From Caldithrix sp. RBG_13_44_9 (lineage in GTDB: Bacteria > Calditrichota > Calditrichia > RBG-13-44-9): DNA of 7,146 bases. Position numbers and translations under genes: made by a program. Shown here piece after piece: positions 1-6,837 of this stretch. A model generated the notes under the pieces. The model was given only the letters and a program-made list of their open reading frames with translations, ran no database searches and was not told where the DNA came from. The DNA is taken from assembly GCA_001771055.1 (NCBI GenBank), contig MESS01000094.1, positions 12,572 through 19,717 of the forward strand, written 5' to 3'. The first letter of the stretch is position 1, and every line of letters starts with the position of its first letter.

Positions 1-3000
1 AAACCCAGATCCCGATAAATGGAAATAAGATTCGATAAGGCCAGTTTTCTGGTTTCCGGCTCCCGGGCGGTCTCCACCGCTTTTTGAAAAGAACCTACTG
101 CCAGCTCCCGTTTTTCGGCACGATAGTATAATCCCCCTAGGGTAATATAAATATTGGCTTTTAAGGGACTATTGGGATATTTTTCAGTGAATCCAGAGAG
201 AATATCCATCGCTTTTTCAACTTTATTCAAAGTGGTATAACTTAGTCCCAGGTAATATTCGGCATCATCGACAAAATCAGTTTTACGGAATTTTCCGGTA
301 ACGGTCTCAAACCGCTTAATGGCTGCATCGTAATTCTTATTCAGATATGAATACTTACCCAGCTCAAATTCAAATTCGGCCAGATAGTTATCATAACCAG
401 CCTGTTTCTTGAATTCCTTTTGAAAAAGAGTCAGTCTGGAATCATACACCTTTAAATTACCTTGATTGATGAGACATATCATTTCTCTGGACTGGAAAAT
501 TATTTTCTGTTCGGGTTCAGCCGTTTTGCTCACCAGTTTACTGTATAATACCTGAGCTTTATCATATTCTTTTCGTGCTAAATAAATATCGGCAATTTTT
601 GCTGTAGCTTGAAGAAAAAACGGCGAAGATTCATTCCGGACAATTGGCTGCAGATGCACCAGTGCTCCTTCTCCGTCATCTTCAGCCAGGGCGATTTCGG
701 CCAGTAAAAAGAGGCTTTCCTCAAAATATTTACCTGCCGGGGCGGCATATAAGTAGAACAACAAATTTTTACGGGCCTCGCGAAGTTCAGCTAAATGATA
801 GCGGGCTTTACCATTGAAAAAGTAAAATTCCGGTTCGTTAATTACCTGCAATTTTCTTACAAACAGATCATAAGAAACCGCAAATTCTTTCAAGGCTGGT
901 TGGGTATAATCAATTACCGATTTAAAATCACCGGCTAATAGATAAATTTCCGGAATACGTATCCTGGCAGCTATCGCGGCTGGTGAATAATCATATTCCT
1001 CCCGTAATTTGGACCAGAATTGGGCAGCCGTCTGGAGATTGTCCTGATTTTCATTAATCTTGGCTAGTAATCCAAATGCATTGGCCCGCAATGGATGTAC
1101 GGAGATATTCAACAAAAATTCCTTCAATATTTCCGAAGCCAGGTCATAATTTTTCTGATCATAATAAATTTTACCGGTAAGATAAAAGGCTTCTCCGGCC
1201 ATGGCATTTTCAGGTGATTTCCTTAAGGCAGCAAGTTGCTGTAAAGCTGCATCGATATTCTGGATTTCAAAATACAAATTCGCCAGCCGCAGGCCTGCCT
1301 GTTTCGCAAACTTGGAATTGGGATAGTTGCTTATAAATCTCTCCCAGAATTGGATCTGCTTTTCTTTTGGCAGATTTTCAGAGGTTTCTGCAGCAATGGT
1401 TTCGGTCAGGAAGTAAAAGGTAAGACTATCGGGATTTTCAATCTGATCAATATAATTCATGGCATTTTTAAATTCTGTAACCGCTTGCTGACGGTCGATC
1501 CGGTCATCTTTTCCTTGAAATCGCTCCAGTTCAGCCAGCCGGCGGTATCCCTCTCCTTTCATTTGATATGCCTCTCCCAGCAGAGTGGAGTCGGTACTGG
1601 TTTGCAGGATTTCATCCGCCATGAGATTAGCGCCTTCCATATCATTCAGCTGCAATAGATAGACTCTGGCCAATTCAAGTTTCAGCATCTGCTTATTCTC
1701 CTGGGCCAGGACCCGTCCCATGAGTTTGGCTAATTTATTCACTCCATTTTTTTGATCGATCAGATAATAATTCTGGATGATACGGAGATAATTTCTGGCC
1801 GAGTCAATTTTATTCGAGCAATAATATTTGGTGATAAACTCCAGAAATTTAATTCTGGCAGAAAGATAATCTTCTGTCAGAAAATAACTTTTAGCCAGTG
1901 AGAACAATAAAATATCCCGTTGAGGGTATGCCGGAAACTCTATCAGAAATTTCCGGTATAGATTTTCTGCATCCGTAAATTGACCATTGAGCAGGGCTGA
2001 ATAAAACAGATCAGAACAGATTTCCTCTTTTGCCGGGTGGTCCGGGTATTCAGACAGAAAGCCTTGAAGTACCTCTGCACCCTGCTGGTATTGTCCCTGT
2101 TTCAAATATACTTCCCCCAACTGCCTCTTGCATTCTATGGAAATTTCCCGGGCCGCTGCCTGAATGGAGGGATTTTCCAGAATTTTTTTGAAATGACCAA
2201 TACTTTGCTCGTACTTCTGCTCCTGGAAGTAAACCATCCCCTGATAAAAATACGTATGAGCTGCCAGGGTATCATTCAGGTTCGATACTGGAATTGACTC
2301 CAGAATTTTCCGGGCTGAGAAAAAATTATCCTGATAGAAATAGACACCGGCCAGGCCAAGGTTCAGGCGGGCTTTCTGGCTCGGGTTCTTATATCTGGGC
2401 AAATTCTCATTAATCAATTGACTGGCATTTTCAAAATCTCCCGACACTGCTAAAATTTCACTGGTATACAACAGGGCTGGAAAGGCTGCAGCGGAGGAAG
2501 CATATTTGCTAAGGATCGTTTGATAATTTTCTTTGGCTCTTTCGAACTGTCCTAATTTTGAATAAAGCCGGCCTATACCCAGGTAGGCCTGCGCCATGAT
2601 TGAGGCTTCTGCTCCCGATTTCAATACCTTGTCATATTCACTGAGAGCCTGGTCGTAGTCCTGTTTTTCGGACAGCAAGTCAGCAAACAGTAACCGACCA
2701 TGGGGATAGATCGAACTTTCAGGAAATCGATCGAGAAAGTCTTTTATGGTAAGTTCAGCCTTGTCTATTTGACGATCTTTAAAATATATTGCCGCTGCCT
2801 GATATAGCGCAGTCGGGGCCTGGGGATGTTGAGGATATAAAACCTTCACAGTTTCGTAGGAGCGGGCAGCTTCGGCCGGTTTCTGCATTTTTAGATAAGA
2901 ATCACCGACCTTCACCCAGGCTTCGGCTGCCCGATCATGATCAGGAAATCTCACCGCCATATCTTGAAATTCAACCCTGGCATTTTCATAGTCTTTGGAA

Positions 3001-3221
3001 TTATAAAGTGATAATCCCAGATAAAATCTTGCTTCCGGTACCCTGTCACTGGCGGGATATTTATCCACAAACAGATTGAACTGCTGGGCGGCAATATCAA
3101 AAAAGCCTTCATTAAAAAGTTTAAGGGCATAGGAGAAGTCATCACTTTCACCATATCGTTGCCCGCTGCCAGATTGCAGCAGCGCTAAAATGATGATAAT
3201 TGAAAATACCACTCTATTCAT
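1..3221 (-). CDS. Very large exported tetratricopeptide-repeat (TPR) protein, partial (C-terminus beyond the left edge)
   Basis: The minus strand is open without a stop from the ATG at 3221 to the window edge: 1073 codons plus two bases. The start is supported by AGGGAG (3234-3229), seven bases upstream, and by a signal-peptide-like N-terminus: Arg3, a hydrophobic stretch at about residues 4-15, then SGSGQ as a likely cleavage area near residues 18-21. There is no lipobox Cys, so a periplasmic or secreted protein is more likely than a lipoprotein. The rest is helical TPR-type repeats. Early units end in aromatic-Pro at residues 55/56, 92/93, 129/130 and 166/167, exactly 37 residues apart, with Tyr240 and Tyr277 in the same register. 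Similar units recur at 392/393, 429/430 and about 633 and 1015-1016. Residues about 470-620 are less regular. Long exported TPR proteins generally act as scaffolds for envelope protein complexes (BamD- and CpoB/YbgF-type repeats are relatives). The partner here is unknown and I see no catalytic domain. It follows the helicase gene after 4 bases and is probably co-translated with it. The TPR call is firm; the function is not known. Confidence 0.9.
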   Translation of the reverse strand, partial: MNRVVFSIIIILALLQSGSGQRYGESDDFSYALKLFNEGFFDIAAQQFNLFVDKYPASDRVPEARFYLGLSLYNSKDYENARVEFQDMAVRFPDHDRAAEAWVKVGDSYLKMQKPAEAARSYETVKVLYPQHPQAPTALYQAAAIYFKDRQIDKAELTIKDFLDRFPESSIYPHGRLLFADLLSEKQDYDQALSEYDKVLKSGAEASIMAQAYLGIGRLYSKLGQFERAKENYQTILSKYASSAAAFPALLYTSEILAVSGDFENASQLINENLPRYKNPSQKARLNLGLAGVYFYQDNFFSARKILESIPVSNLNDTLAAHTYFYQGMVYFQEQKYEQSIGHFKKILENPSIQAAAREISIECKRQLGEVYLKQGQYQQGAEVLQGFLSEYPDHPAKEEICSDLFYSALLNGQFTDAENLYRKFLIEFPAYPQRDILLFSLAKSYFLTEDYLSARIKFLEFITKYYCSNKIDSARNYLRIIQNYYLIDQKNGVNKLAKLMGRVLAQENKQMLKLELARVYLLQLNDMEGANLMADEILQTSTDSTLLGEAYQMKGEGYRRLAELERFQGKDDRIDRQQAVTEFKNAMNYIDQIENPDSLTFYFLTETIAAETSENLPKEKQIQFWERFISNYPNSKFAKQAGLRLANLYFEIQNIDAALQQLAALRKSPENAMAGEAFYLTGKIYYDQKNYDLASEILKEFLLNISVHPLRANAFGLLAKINENQDNLQTAAQFWSKLREEYDYSPAAIAARIRIPEIYLLAGDFKSVIDYTQPALKEFAVSYDLFVRKLQVINEPEFYFFNGKARYHLAELREARKNLLFYLYAAPAGKYFEESLFLLAEIALAEDDGEGALVHLQPIVRNESSPFFLQATAKIADIYLARKEYDKAQVLYSKLVSKTAEPEQKIIFQSREMICLINQGNLKVYDSRLTLFQKEFKKQAGYDNYLAEFEFELGKYSYLNKNYDAAIKRFETVTGKFRKTDFVDDAEYYLGLSYTTLNKVEKAMDILSGFTEKYPNSPLKANIYITLGGLYYRAEKRELAVGSFQKAVETAREPETRKLALSNLISIYRDLG

Positions 3222-3225
3222 GGAA

Positions 3226-5445
3226 TTACTCCCTGTTTTCTAACAGAGTTAAATTAGCATATTGCGCAATCAATTTTTTTATACTCAAATTTTCAAACTG
3301 TATGATTAACTTCGTACCTAAAGCGGAAGTTTCCACCCCCAACACCTGCCCATTACCGAATACTTCGTGACGAACCAGCTGCCCGATTTTAAATTCACTA
3401 TTTTCATCCGGCAGATTCTCCATATACCTCCCGCCAATGGTCTCCTGTGGATAAAATAAATTGGGTTGCCGGGTACTGTATGATTTCGAACTCAACGCAA
3501 AAACCTTTGTAAAATCTGCCGGAATTTCTTTCAAAAACCGGGAAGGAAAATTACGGAAAGCCGAGCCATAATCCTCTTTTCCAAACCGGTGTCTGGTCTG
3601 GGCATAAACCAGGTAGAGCCGCTCTTTTGCCCTGGTCATTCCCACATAAAACAAGCGGCGCTCCTCTTCCAGTTCTTCATCTTTTTCTGAATTACGGGAG
3701 AGGGGCAACAATCCATCCTCCAGACCTGTGATGACCACTACTTGAAATTCCAGTCCTTTAACACTATGCAGTGTCATCAGCGTCACCGAGGGCCTGTCCG
3801 GATCCCAGCGGTCAATATCAGTCAATAAAGAAATCTCATCCAGATAAGAACCCAAATCGGTCTGTTCCGACCGCTGTTCAACAAAAATTTTAATACTATT
3901 CAGAAGTTCATTGATATTTTCGAGACGATTTTCATCTTCTACCTGATCAGTTTTTTCATAGATCGATTTCAATTCAAAGTCATTGATAATCGCTTCGCTG
4001 AGCTGATAGGCATTCAATTGCTTGAGTTGATTACGGTAAAATTCCAGGGCTTGATAGAATTCCAGAATTAATTTGGCTATACCTGGTTTAAGATCAGGCA
4101 TCTCCTCCAGCCGGGATAAGGTCTGATATAAAGGTATTTGCATTTTAAGTGCATAATCAGTAAGTATTTTAAAGGTTCCTGGACCAATTCCGCGAGAAGG
4201 AAAATTAATAATTCTCTGCAGACTCATCGAATCCCGGGGATTCACCAGTACCTTAAGATACGCCAGTATATCTTTGATTTCCTTCCGCTCATAAAATTTA
4301 ATTCCACCGACAATGGTATAAGGAATGCCAGCCCTTCGCAATTGCTCTTCCAGTGCCCGGGATTGCGCATTGGTGCGGTACAGAATTACCAGTTCGTTCA
4401 AAGAAATTTGCTTTTTTAACTGTTCCTGCTTGATAATTTCTACCACCCGGCGTCCTTCGCTGATTTCATTTTCCACCTGAAAAATCTGTATTTGTTCACC
4501 CGAACCTTTTTCGCTCCATAAATTCTTTCCCAAACGAAAATTATTTTTTGACACTACCGCATTAGCGGCACTCAAAATGATCTGAGTGGAACGGTAATTT
4601 TGCTCCAAACGAATTACTTTACTTTTGAGATAATCTTTTTCAAAATTTAAAATATTATTCAGGTCTGCCCCTCTCCAGCGATAAATACTCTGATCCTCAT
4701 CTCCCACTACGCACAGATTCTGGTGTTTTTTTGCGAATAATTTGATCCAGTAATATTGGGCCTTATTGGTATCCTGATATTCATCCACTAAGATATAGCG
4801 GAACTGCGCTTGATATTTTTCCAGCAAAGCCGGTTGATTGGTGAATAGCTCAATCGGTTTGATAATCAAATCGTCAAAGTCAAAGGCATTATTCTTTCGA
4901 AGGGCGGTCTCATACTCCCAGAATATTTTAGAAATCTGTTGCTGACGGAAATTAGTGGCTGATTTTTCAAATTGTCTGGCATCCATTAATTTATTTTTCG
5001 CATCACTGATCACATATTGCACCTGTGCAGGAGTCAATGAATCTTTGCCGATGTTTAGAAATGCCATGATGCGCTTTATTTGATTTTCTTGATCTTCAGT
5101 GTCATATATACTGAAATTGGCCTGATAACCCAGGTATTTAGCCTCCCGGTGGAGTATGCGGGCCGAAATCGAATGGAATGTACCGATCCATAAATTTTGT
5201 ACCGGAAGGCCTAATAATTTTTCTACCCGGCTCTTCATCTCATTGGCCGCTTTATTGGTAAAGGTAACTGCCAGGATCTGGTTTGGCTGGGCTTGCTTTT
5301 TTTCGAGGATATATGCAATCCGGTAGGTCAAAACCCGGGTTTTACCGCTACCTGCTCCCGCCAGAACCAGTAATGGACCCTCAGTATTGACAACCGCCTC
5401 ACGCTGGGCAGGATTCAAATCTTTTAATGCATCGATTTTAGTCAT
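3226..5445 (-). CDS. pcrA: UvrD/PcrA-type ATP-dependent 3'-5' DNA helicase (superfamily 1A)
   Basis: 739 residues, the usual length for PcrA/UvrD (about 720-750). All SF1A motifs are visible in order: Q motif LNPAQREAV (10-18), Walker A GAGSGKT (30-36, Lys35), motif Ia TFTNKAANEM (61-70), Ib IGTFHS (87-92), motif II VDEYQD (220-225), motif III VVGDEDQSIYRWRGAD (246-261), motif IV LEQNYRS (280-286), motif V TLHSVKGLEF (558-567) and motif VI RLFYVGMTRAKERL (597-610). The segment FYERKEIKD (384-392) is also typical of the family. The C-terminal 50 residues (about 685-735, with VRHEVFGNGQV) match the Tudor-like domain that in PcrA and UvrD contacts RNA polymerase. Known family roles are nucleotide excision and mismatch repair, removal of recombinase filaments, and handling of R-loops and stalled RNA polymerase in the cytoplasm. 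Motif III reads GDEDQS where GDDDQS is commoner, a mild acidic swap. The start ATG is the only one close to the Q motif, but no Shine-Dalgarno sequence precedes it. PcrA and UvrD cannot be told apart from this sequence alone; the symbol is a best guess. Confidence 0.96.
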   Translation of the reverse strand: MTKIDALKDLNPAQREAVVNTEGPLLVLAGAGSGKTRVLTYRIAYILEKKQAQPNQILAVTFTNKAANEMKSRVEKLLGLPVQNLWIGTFHSISARILHREAKYLGYQANFSIYDTEDQENQIKRIMAFLNIGKDSLTPAQVQYVISDAKNKLMDARQFEKSATNFRQQQISKIFWEYETALRKNNAFDFDDLIIKPIELFTNQPALLEKYQAQFRYILVDEYQDTNKAQYYWIKLFAKKHQNLCVVGDEDQSIYRWRGADLNNILNFEKDYLKSKVIRLEQNYRSTQIILSAANAVVSKNNFRLGKNLWSEKGSGEQIQIFQVENEISEGRRVVEIIKQEQLKKQISLNELVILYRTNAQSRALEEQLRRAGIPYTIVGGIKFYERKEIKDILAYLKVLVNPRDSMSLQRIINFPSRGIGPGTFKILTDYALKMQIPLYQTLSRLEEMPDLKPGIAKLILEFYQALEFYRNQLKQLNAYQLSEAIINDFELKSIYEKTDQVEDENRLENINELLNSIKIFVEQRSEQTDLGSYLDEISLLTDIDRWDPDRPSVTLMTLHSVKGLEFQVVVITGLEDGLLPLSRNSEKDEELEEERRLFYVGMTRAKERLYLVYAQTRHRFGKEDYGSAFRNFPSRFLKEIPADFTKVFALSSKSYSTRQPNLFYPQETIGGRYMENLPDENSEFKIGQLVRHEVFGNGQVLGVETSALGTKLIIQFENLSIKKLIAQYANLTLLENRE
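3229..3234 (-). promoter_or_regulatory. Ribosome binding site of the TPR gene
   Basis: AGGGAG on the minus strand lies seven bases before the ATG at 3221, immediately upstream of the helicase stop codon TAA (3228-3226). It therefore sits inside the last codons of the helicase gene. Ribosomes ending on the helicase would stop next to this site, which suggests translational coupling. The site also decides the start of the TPR gene. Confidence 0.7.
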
Positions 5446-5487
5446 GAAAAAAAGTCGTCTTGATGTTTAAAATAAACTGAAAATTTA

Positions 5488-5637
5488 TTAATAAAACCTA
5501 TTCTTTAAAAGTGATTTTCTGGAAAGAATTCTTTTCAGTGGTATTTGGTCATTTATTACCACCCACAGATCTTCATTTCCTTCAATCAAAAACTGTATCG
5601 CTTGATATTTACCCGTTTTAAATATAAAAGAAATCAA
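5488..5637 (-). CDS. Possible small protein of 49 residues with a TTG start, or a gene remnant (unrecognised)
   Basis: On the minus strand this frame is open between an in-frame TAA near 5671 and the TAA at 5490-5488, in otherwise AT-rich spacer DNA. Its translation has a protein-like composition, for example GKYQAIQFLIEGNEDLWVV and a basic end LKRILSRKSLLKNRFY, with mixed charged and hydrophobic residues rather than the Lys/Asn/Ile/Phe bias of random AT-rich DNA. There is no ATG in the frame. The only common alternative start is TTG at 5637, and the nearest purine-rich site, AAAGGA (5658-5653), is 15 bases away, which is too far for good initiation. It lies 42 bases upstream of the helicase start on the same strand and could be a leader peptide, a decayed gene end, or chance. 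I do not recognise a family. Evidence is codon appearance only. Confidence 0.22.
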   Translation of the reverse strand: MISFIFKTGKYQAIQFLIEGNEDLWVVINDQIPLKRILSRKSLLKNRFY

Positions 5638-5663
5638 TGAAATAAGCCAGAATCCTTTCTTAA

Positions 5664-5669
5664 ATTATA
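5664..5669 (-). promoter_or_regulatory. Possible -10 box of the leftward helicase-TPR operon
   Basis: A perfect TATAAT on the minus strand in a T-rich context, oriented toward the helicase gene. Transcription from it would begin near 5657 and give a leader of roughly 210 bases containing the possible 49-codon frame. No good -35 hexamer is present at 16-18 bases upstream (the sequence there is close to CCCTGC), and perfect TATAAT boxes are easily found by chance in AT-rich DNA, so this is tentative. Confidence 0.3.
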
Positions 5670-5734
5670 AAAATTTTTCAAGACTTGCAGGGTTTAGTCG
5701 TAACCTGAATTTAGGAAATAGGACTATACTGAAA

Positions 5735-5740
5735 AAGGAT
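5735..5740 (+). promoter_or_regulatory. Ribosome binding site of the AI-2E family gene
   Basis: AAGGAT lies seven bases before the ATG at 5748, a normal Shine-Dalgarno distance, and supports that start. A TATACT at 5725-5730 looks like a -10 box but would begin transcription at or inside this site, so the real promoter is probably farther upstream, perhaps using TTGCAG (5685-5690) as a weak -35. Confidence 0.6.
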
Positions 5741-5747
5741 AATTCAC

Positions 5748-6809
5748 ATGTCAATTGACAAATCATCTGTCCAAAAAACGGGTTCAGTATTTTTGAGGAA
5801 CTCGGCAGCCTTCATCATTGTAGTCGCTGGGATGAAGGCAGCCAGTTCTTTGCTGGTACCATTTTTGTTCGCCTTATTCATTTCCATTATCTGTTTCTCC
5901 CCTTTTTTCTGGTTGCAGCGCAAACGGATTCCTAAAGGTGTAGCACTACTGCTAATTATCTTTGGTATCCTTTTCCTGGGATTCCTATTTGGAGCCTTGA
6001 TCGGTACCTCCATTAATCAGTTTACTAATAATCTCCCAACTTATGAAAAAATATTGGAGGAAAGAACCCAGACACTGGTGCAATGGCTGTCAGAGATGGG
6101 TGTAAGCATTCCTTCTGAACAATTGGTCAAATCATTCAGTCTCAAAGAGCCGCTCGCTCTCATGGCCACCCTGCTGAGTTCCTTAAGCAGTGTATTAAGC
6201 AACACGATTCTGATTTTAATGATCATCGTATTTGTGCTGCTTGAAGCAGCAGACATCCCGGGTAAATTGAGGGCAATTTCCAAAAATCCAGATCAATCTA
6301 TTGGTAATTTTTTAAAAATTAATGATAACATCAAGCGTTATATAGCCATAAAAACCCTGCTGAGTCTGCTTACCGGAATAAGTGTGGTGATCTGGTTACT
6401 TATCCTGAAAATTGACTATGCCTTACTGTGGGGTCTGTTGGCCTTTATCCTAAATTTTATACCGAATATCGGATCAATAATCGCAGCCATTCCGGCTATT
6501 TTATTATCCCTCATCCAATTCGGATCAGGCATGGCTGTATTAACCACCCTGGGATATCTGGTAGTCAATTTCATATTCGGAACGGTAATGGAGCCGAAGA
6601 TGATGGGTAAGGGTCTGGGATTATCTACTCTGATAGTTTTTCTCTCTTTGATTTTCTGGGGATGGATTCTGGGACCCATTGGAATGCTGTTGTCAGTTCC
6701 CCTCACCATGGTGGTTAAAATTGCCCTGGATAACTCTGATGACACCCGGTGGATTGCCACTTTATTGGGCACTTCAAAACCAGAATCCTTATCCAAACCA
6801 GAGAACTGA
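5748..6809 (+). CDS. AI-2E family (PerM/TqsA-like) integral membrane transporter
   Basis: 353 residues, close to the usual 340-370 of the AI-2E transporter family (Pfam PF01594, formerly UPF0118). The topology visible in the sequence is typical: an N-terminal hydrophobic hairpin (about 20-52), a segment at 64-88, a soluble amphipathic region at about 90-140, a segment at 144-165, then a dense hydrophobic C-terminal half (about 203-325). The family hallmarks are present: FIPNIGSIIAAIPA (237-250), the motif EPKMMGKGLGLSTLIVFLS (282-300) and WGWILGPIGMLLSVPLT (304-320). It should sit in the cytoplasmic membrane. Known members include E. coli TqsA, linked to autoinducer-2 export, and others described as sodium/proton antiporters; the substrate cannot be predicted from this sequence. 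The ATG has a good ribosome binding site. It is the first gene of a rightward pair, 28 bases before a glycosyltransferase gene, and diverges from the helicase operon. The family call is strong, the substrate unknown. Confidence 0.93.
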   Translation: MSIDKSSVQKTGSVFLRNSAAFIIVVAGMKAASSLLVPFLFALFISIICFSPFFWLQRKRIPKGVALLLIIFGILFLGFLFGALIGTSINQFTNNLPTYEKILEERTQTLVQWLSEMGVSIPSEQLVKSFSLKEPLALMATLLSSLSSVLSNTILILMIIVFVLLEAADIPGKLRAISKNPDQSIGNFLKINDNIKRYIAIKTLLSLLTGISVVIWLLILKIDYALLWGLLAFILNFIPNIGSIIAAIPAILLSLIQFGSGMAVLTTLGYLVVNFIFGTVMEPKMMGKGLGLSTLIVFLSLIFWGWILGPIGMLLSVPLTMVVKIALDNSDDTRWIATLLGTSKPESLSKPEN

Positions 6810-6837
6810 TCTCTAGCCTGATTACACTTATTCTGGT

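Larger units (their letters stand above)
5446..5747. other. AT-rich divergent intergenic region between the helicase and AI-2E genes
   Basis: These 302 bases separate two divergently transcribed units and must hold the promoters of both, unless the leftward one starts inside the AI-2E gene. They are clearly richer in A+T than the flanking genes. I see no tRNA, riboswitch-like fold, terminator hairpin with T-tract or long repeat. Contents listed separately are a possible short minus-strand reading frame, a TATAAT box on the minus strand and the ribosome binding site of the AI-2E gene. Two short palindromes, AAAGAATTCTTT (5523-5534, perfect) and CCTGAATTTAGG (5704-5715, one G-T mismatch), could be protein-binding sites but are short enough to arise by chance. 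Confidence 0.8.

Noticed and set aside
1350..3154. Several small open frames on both strands (1350-1658, 2037-2297, 2789-3079 plus; 2951-3154 minus)
   Set aside because: All lie inside the long minus-strand TPR frame, which has a signal peptide, ribosome binding site and clear repeats; the small frames give unconvincing proteins and no start signals.
1..3221. DNA-level tandem repeats or a CRISPR-like array in the TPR region
   Set aside because: The 37-residue periodicity is at protein level only; the nucleotide sequences of successive units have diverged and show no direct repeats with spacers.
4138..4419. 93-codon plus-strand frame antisense to the helicase
   Set aside because: It is the complement of well-conserved helicase coding sequence and its translation resembles no protein family.
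5523..5534. Perfect 12-base palindrome AAAGAATTCTTT as an operator or terminator
   Set aside because: It has no loop or high-GC stem for a terminator, and such AT-rich palindromes are common by chance; kept only as a note in the spacer entry.
5672..5770. Minus-strand ATG frame of about 33 codons ending at the TAA near 5671, in the same frame as the possible 49-codon gene
   Set aside because: It begins inside the AI-2E gene, is short, has no ribosome binding site and ends before the next frame; chance is the simplest explanation.
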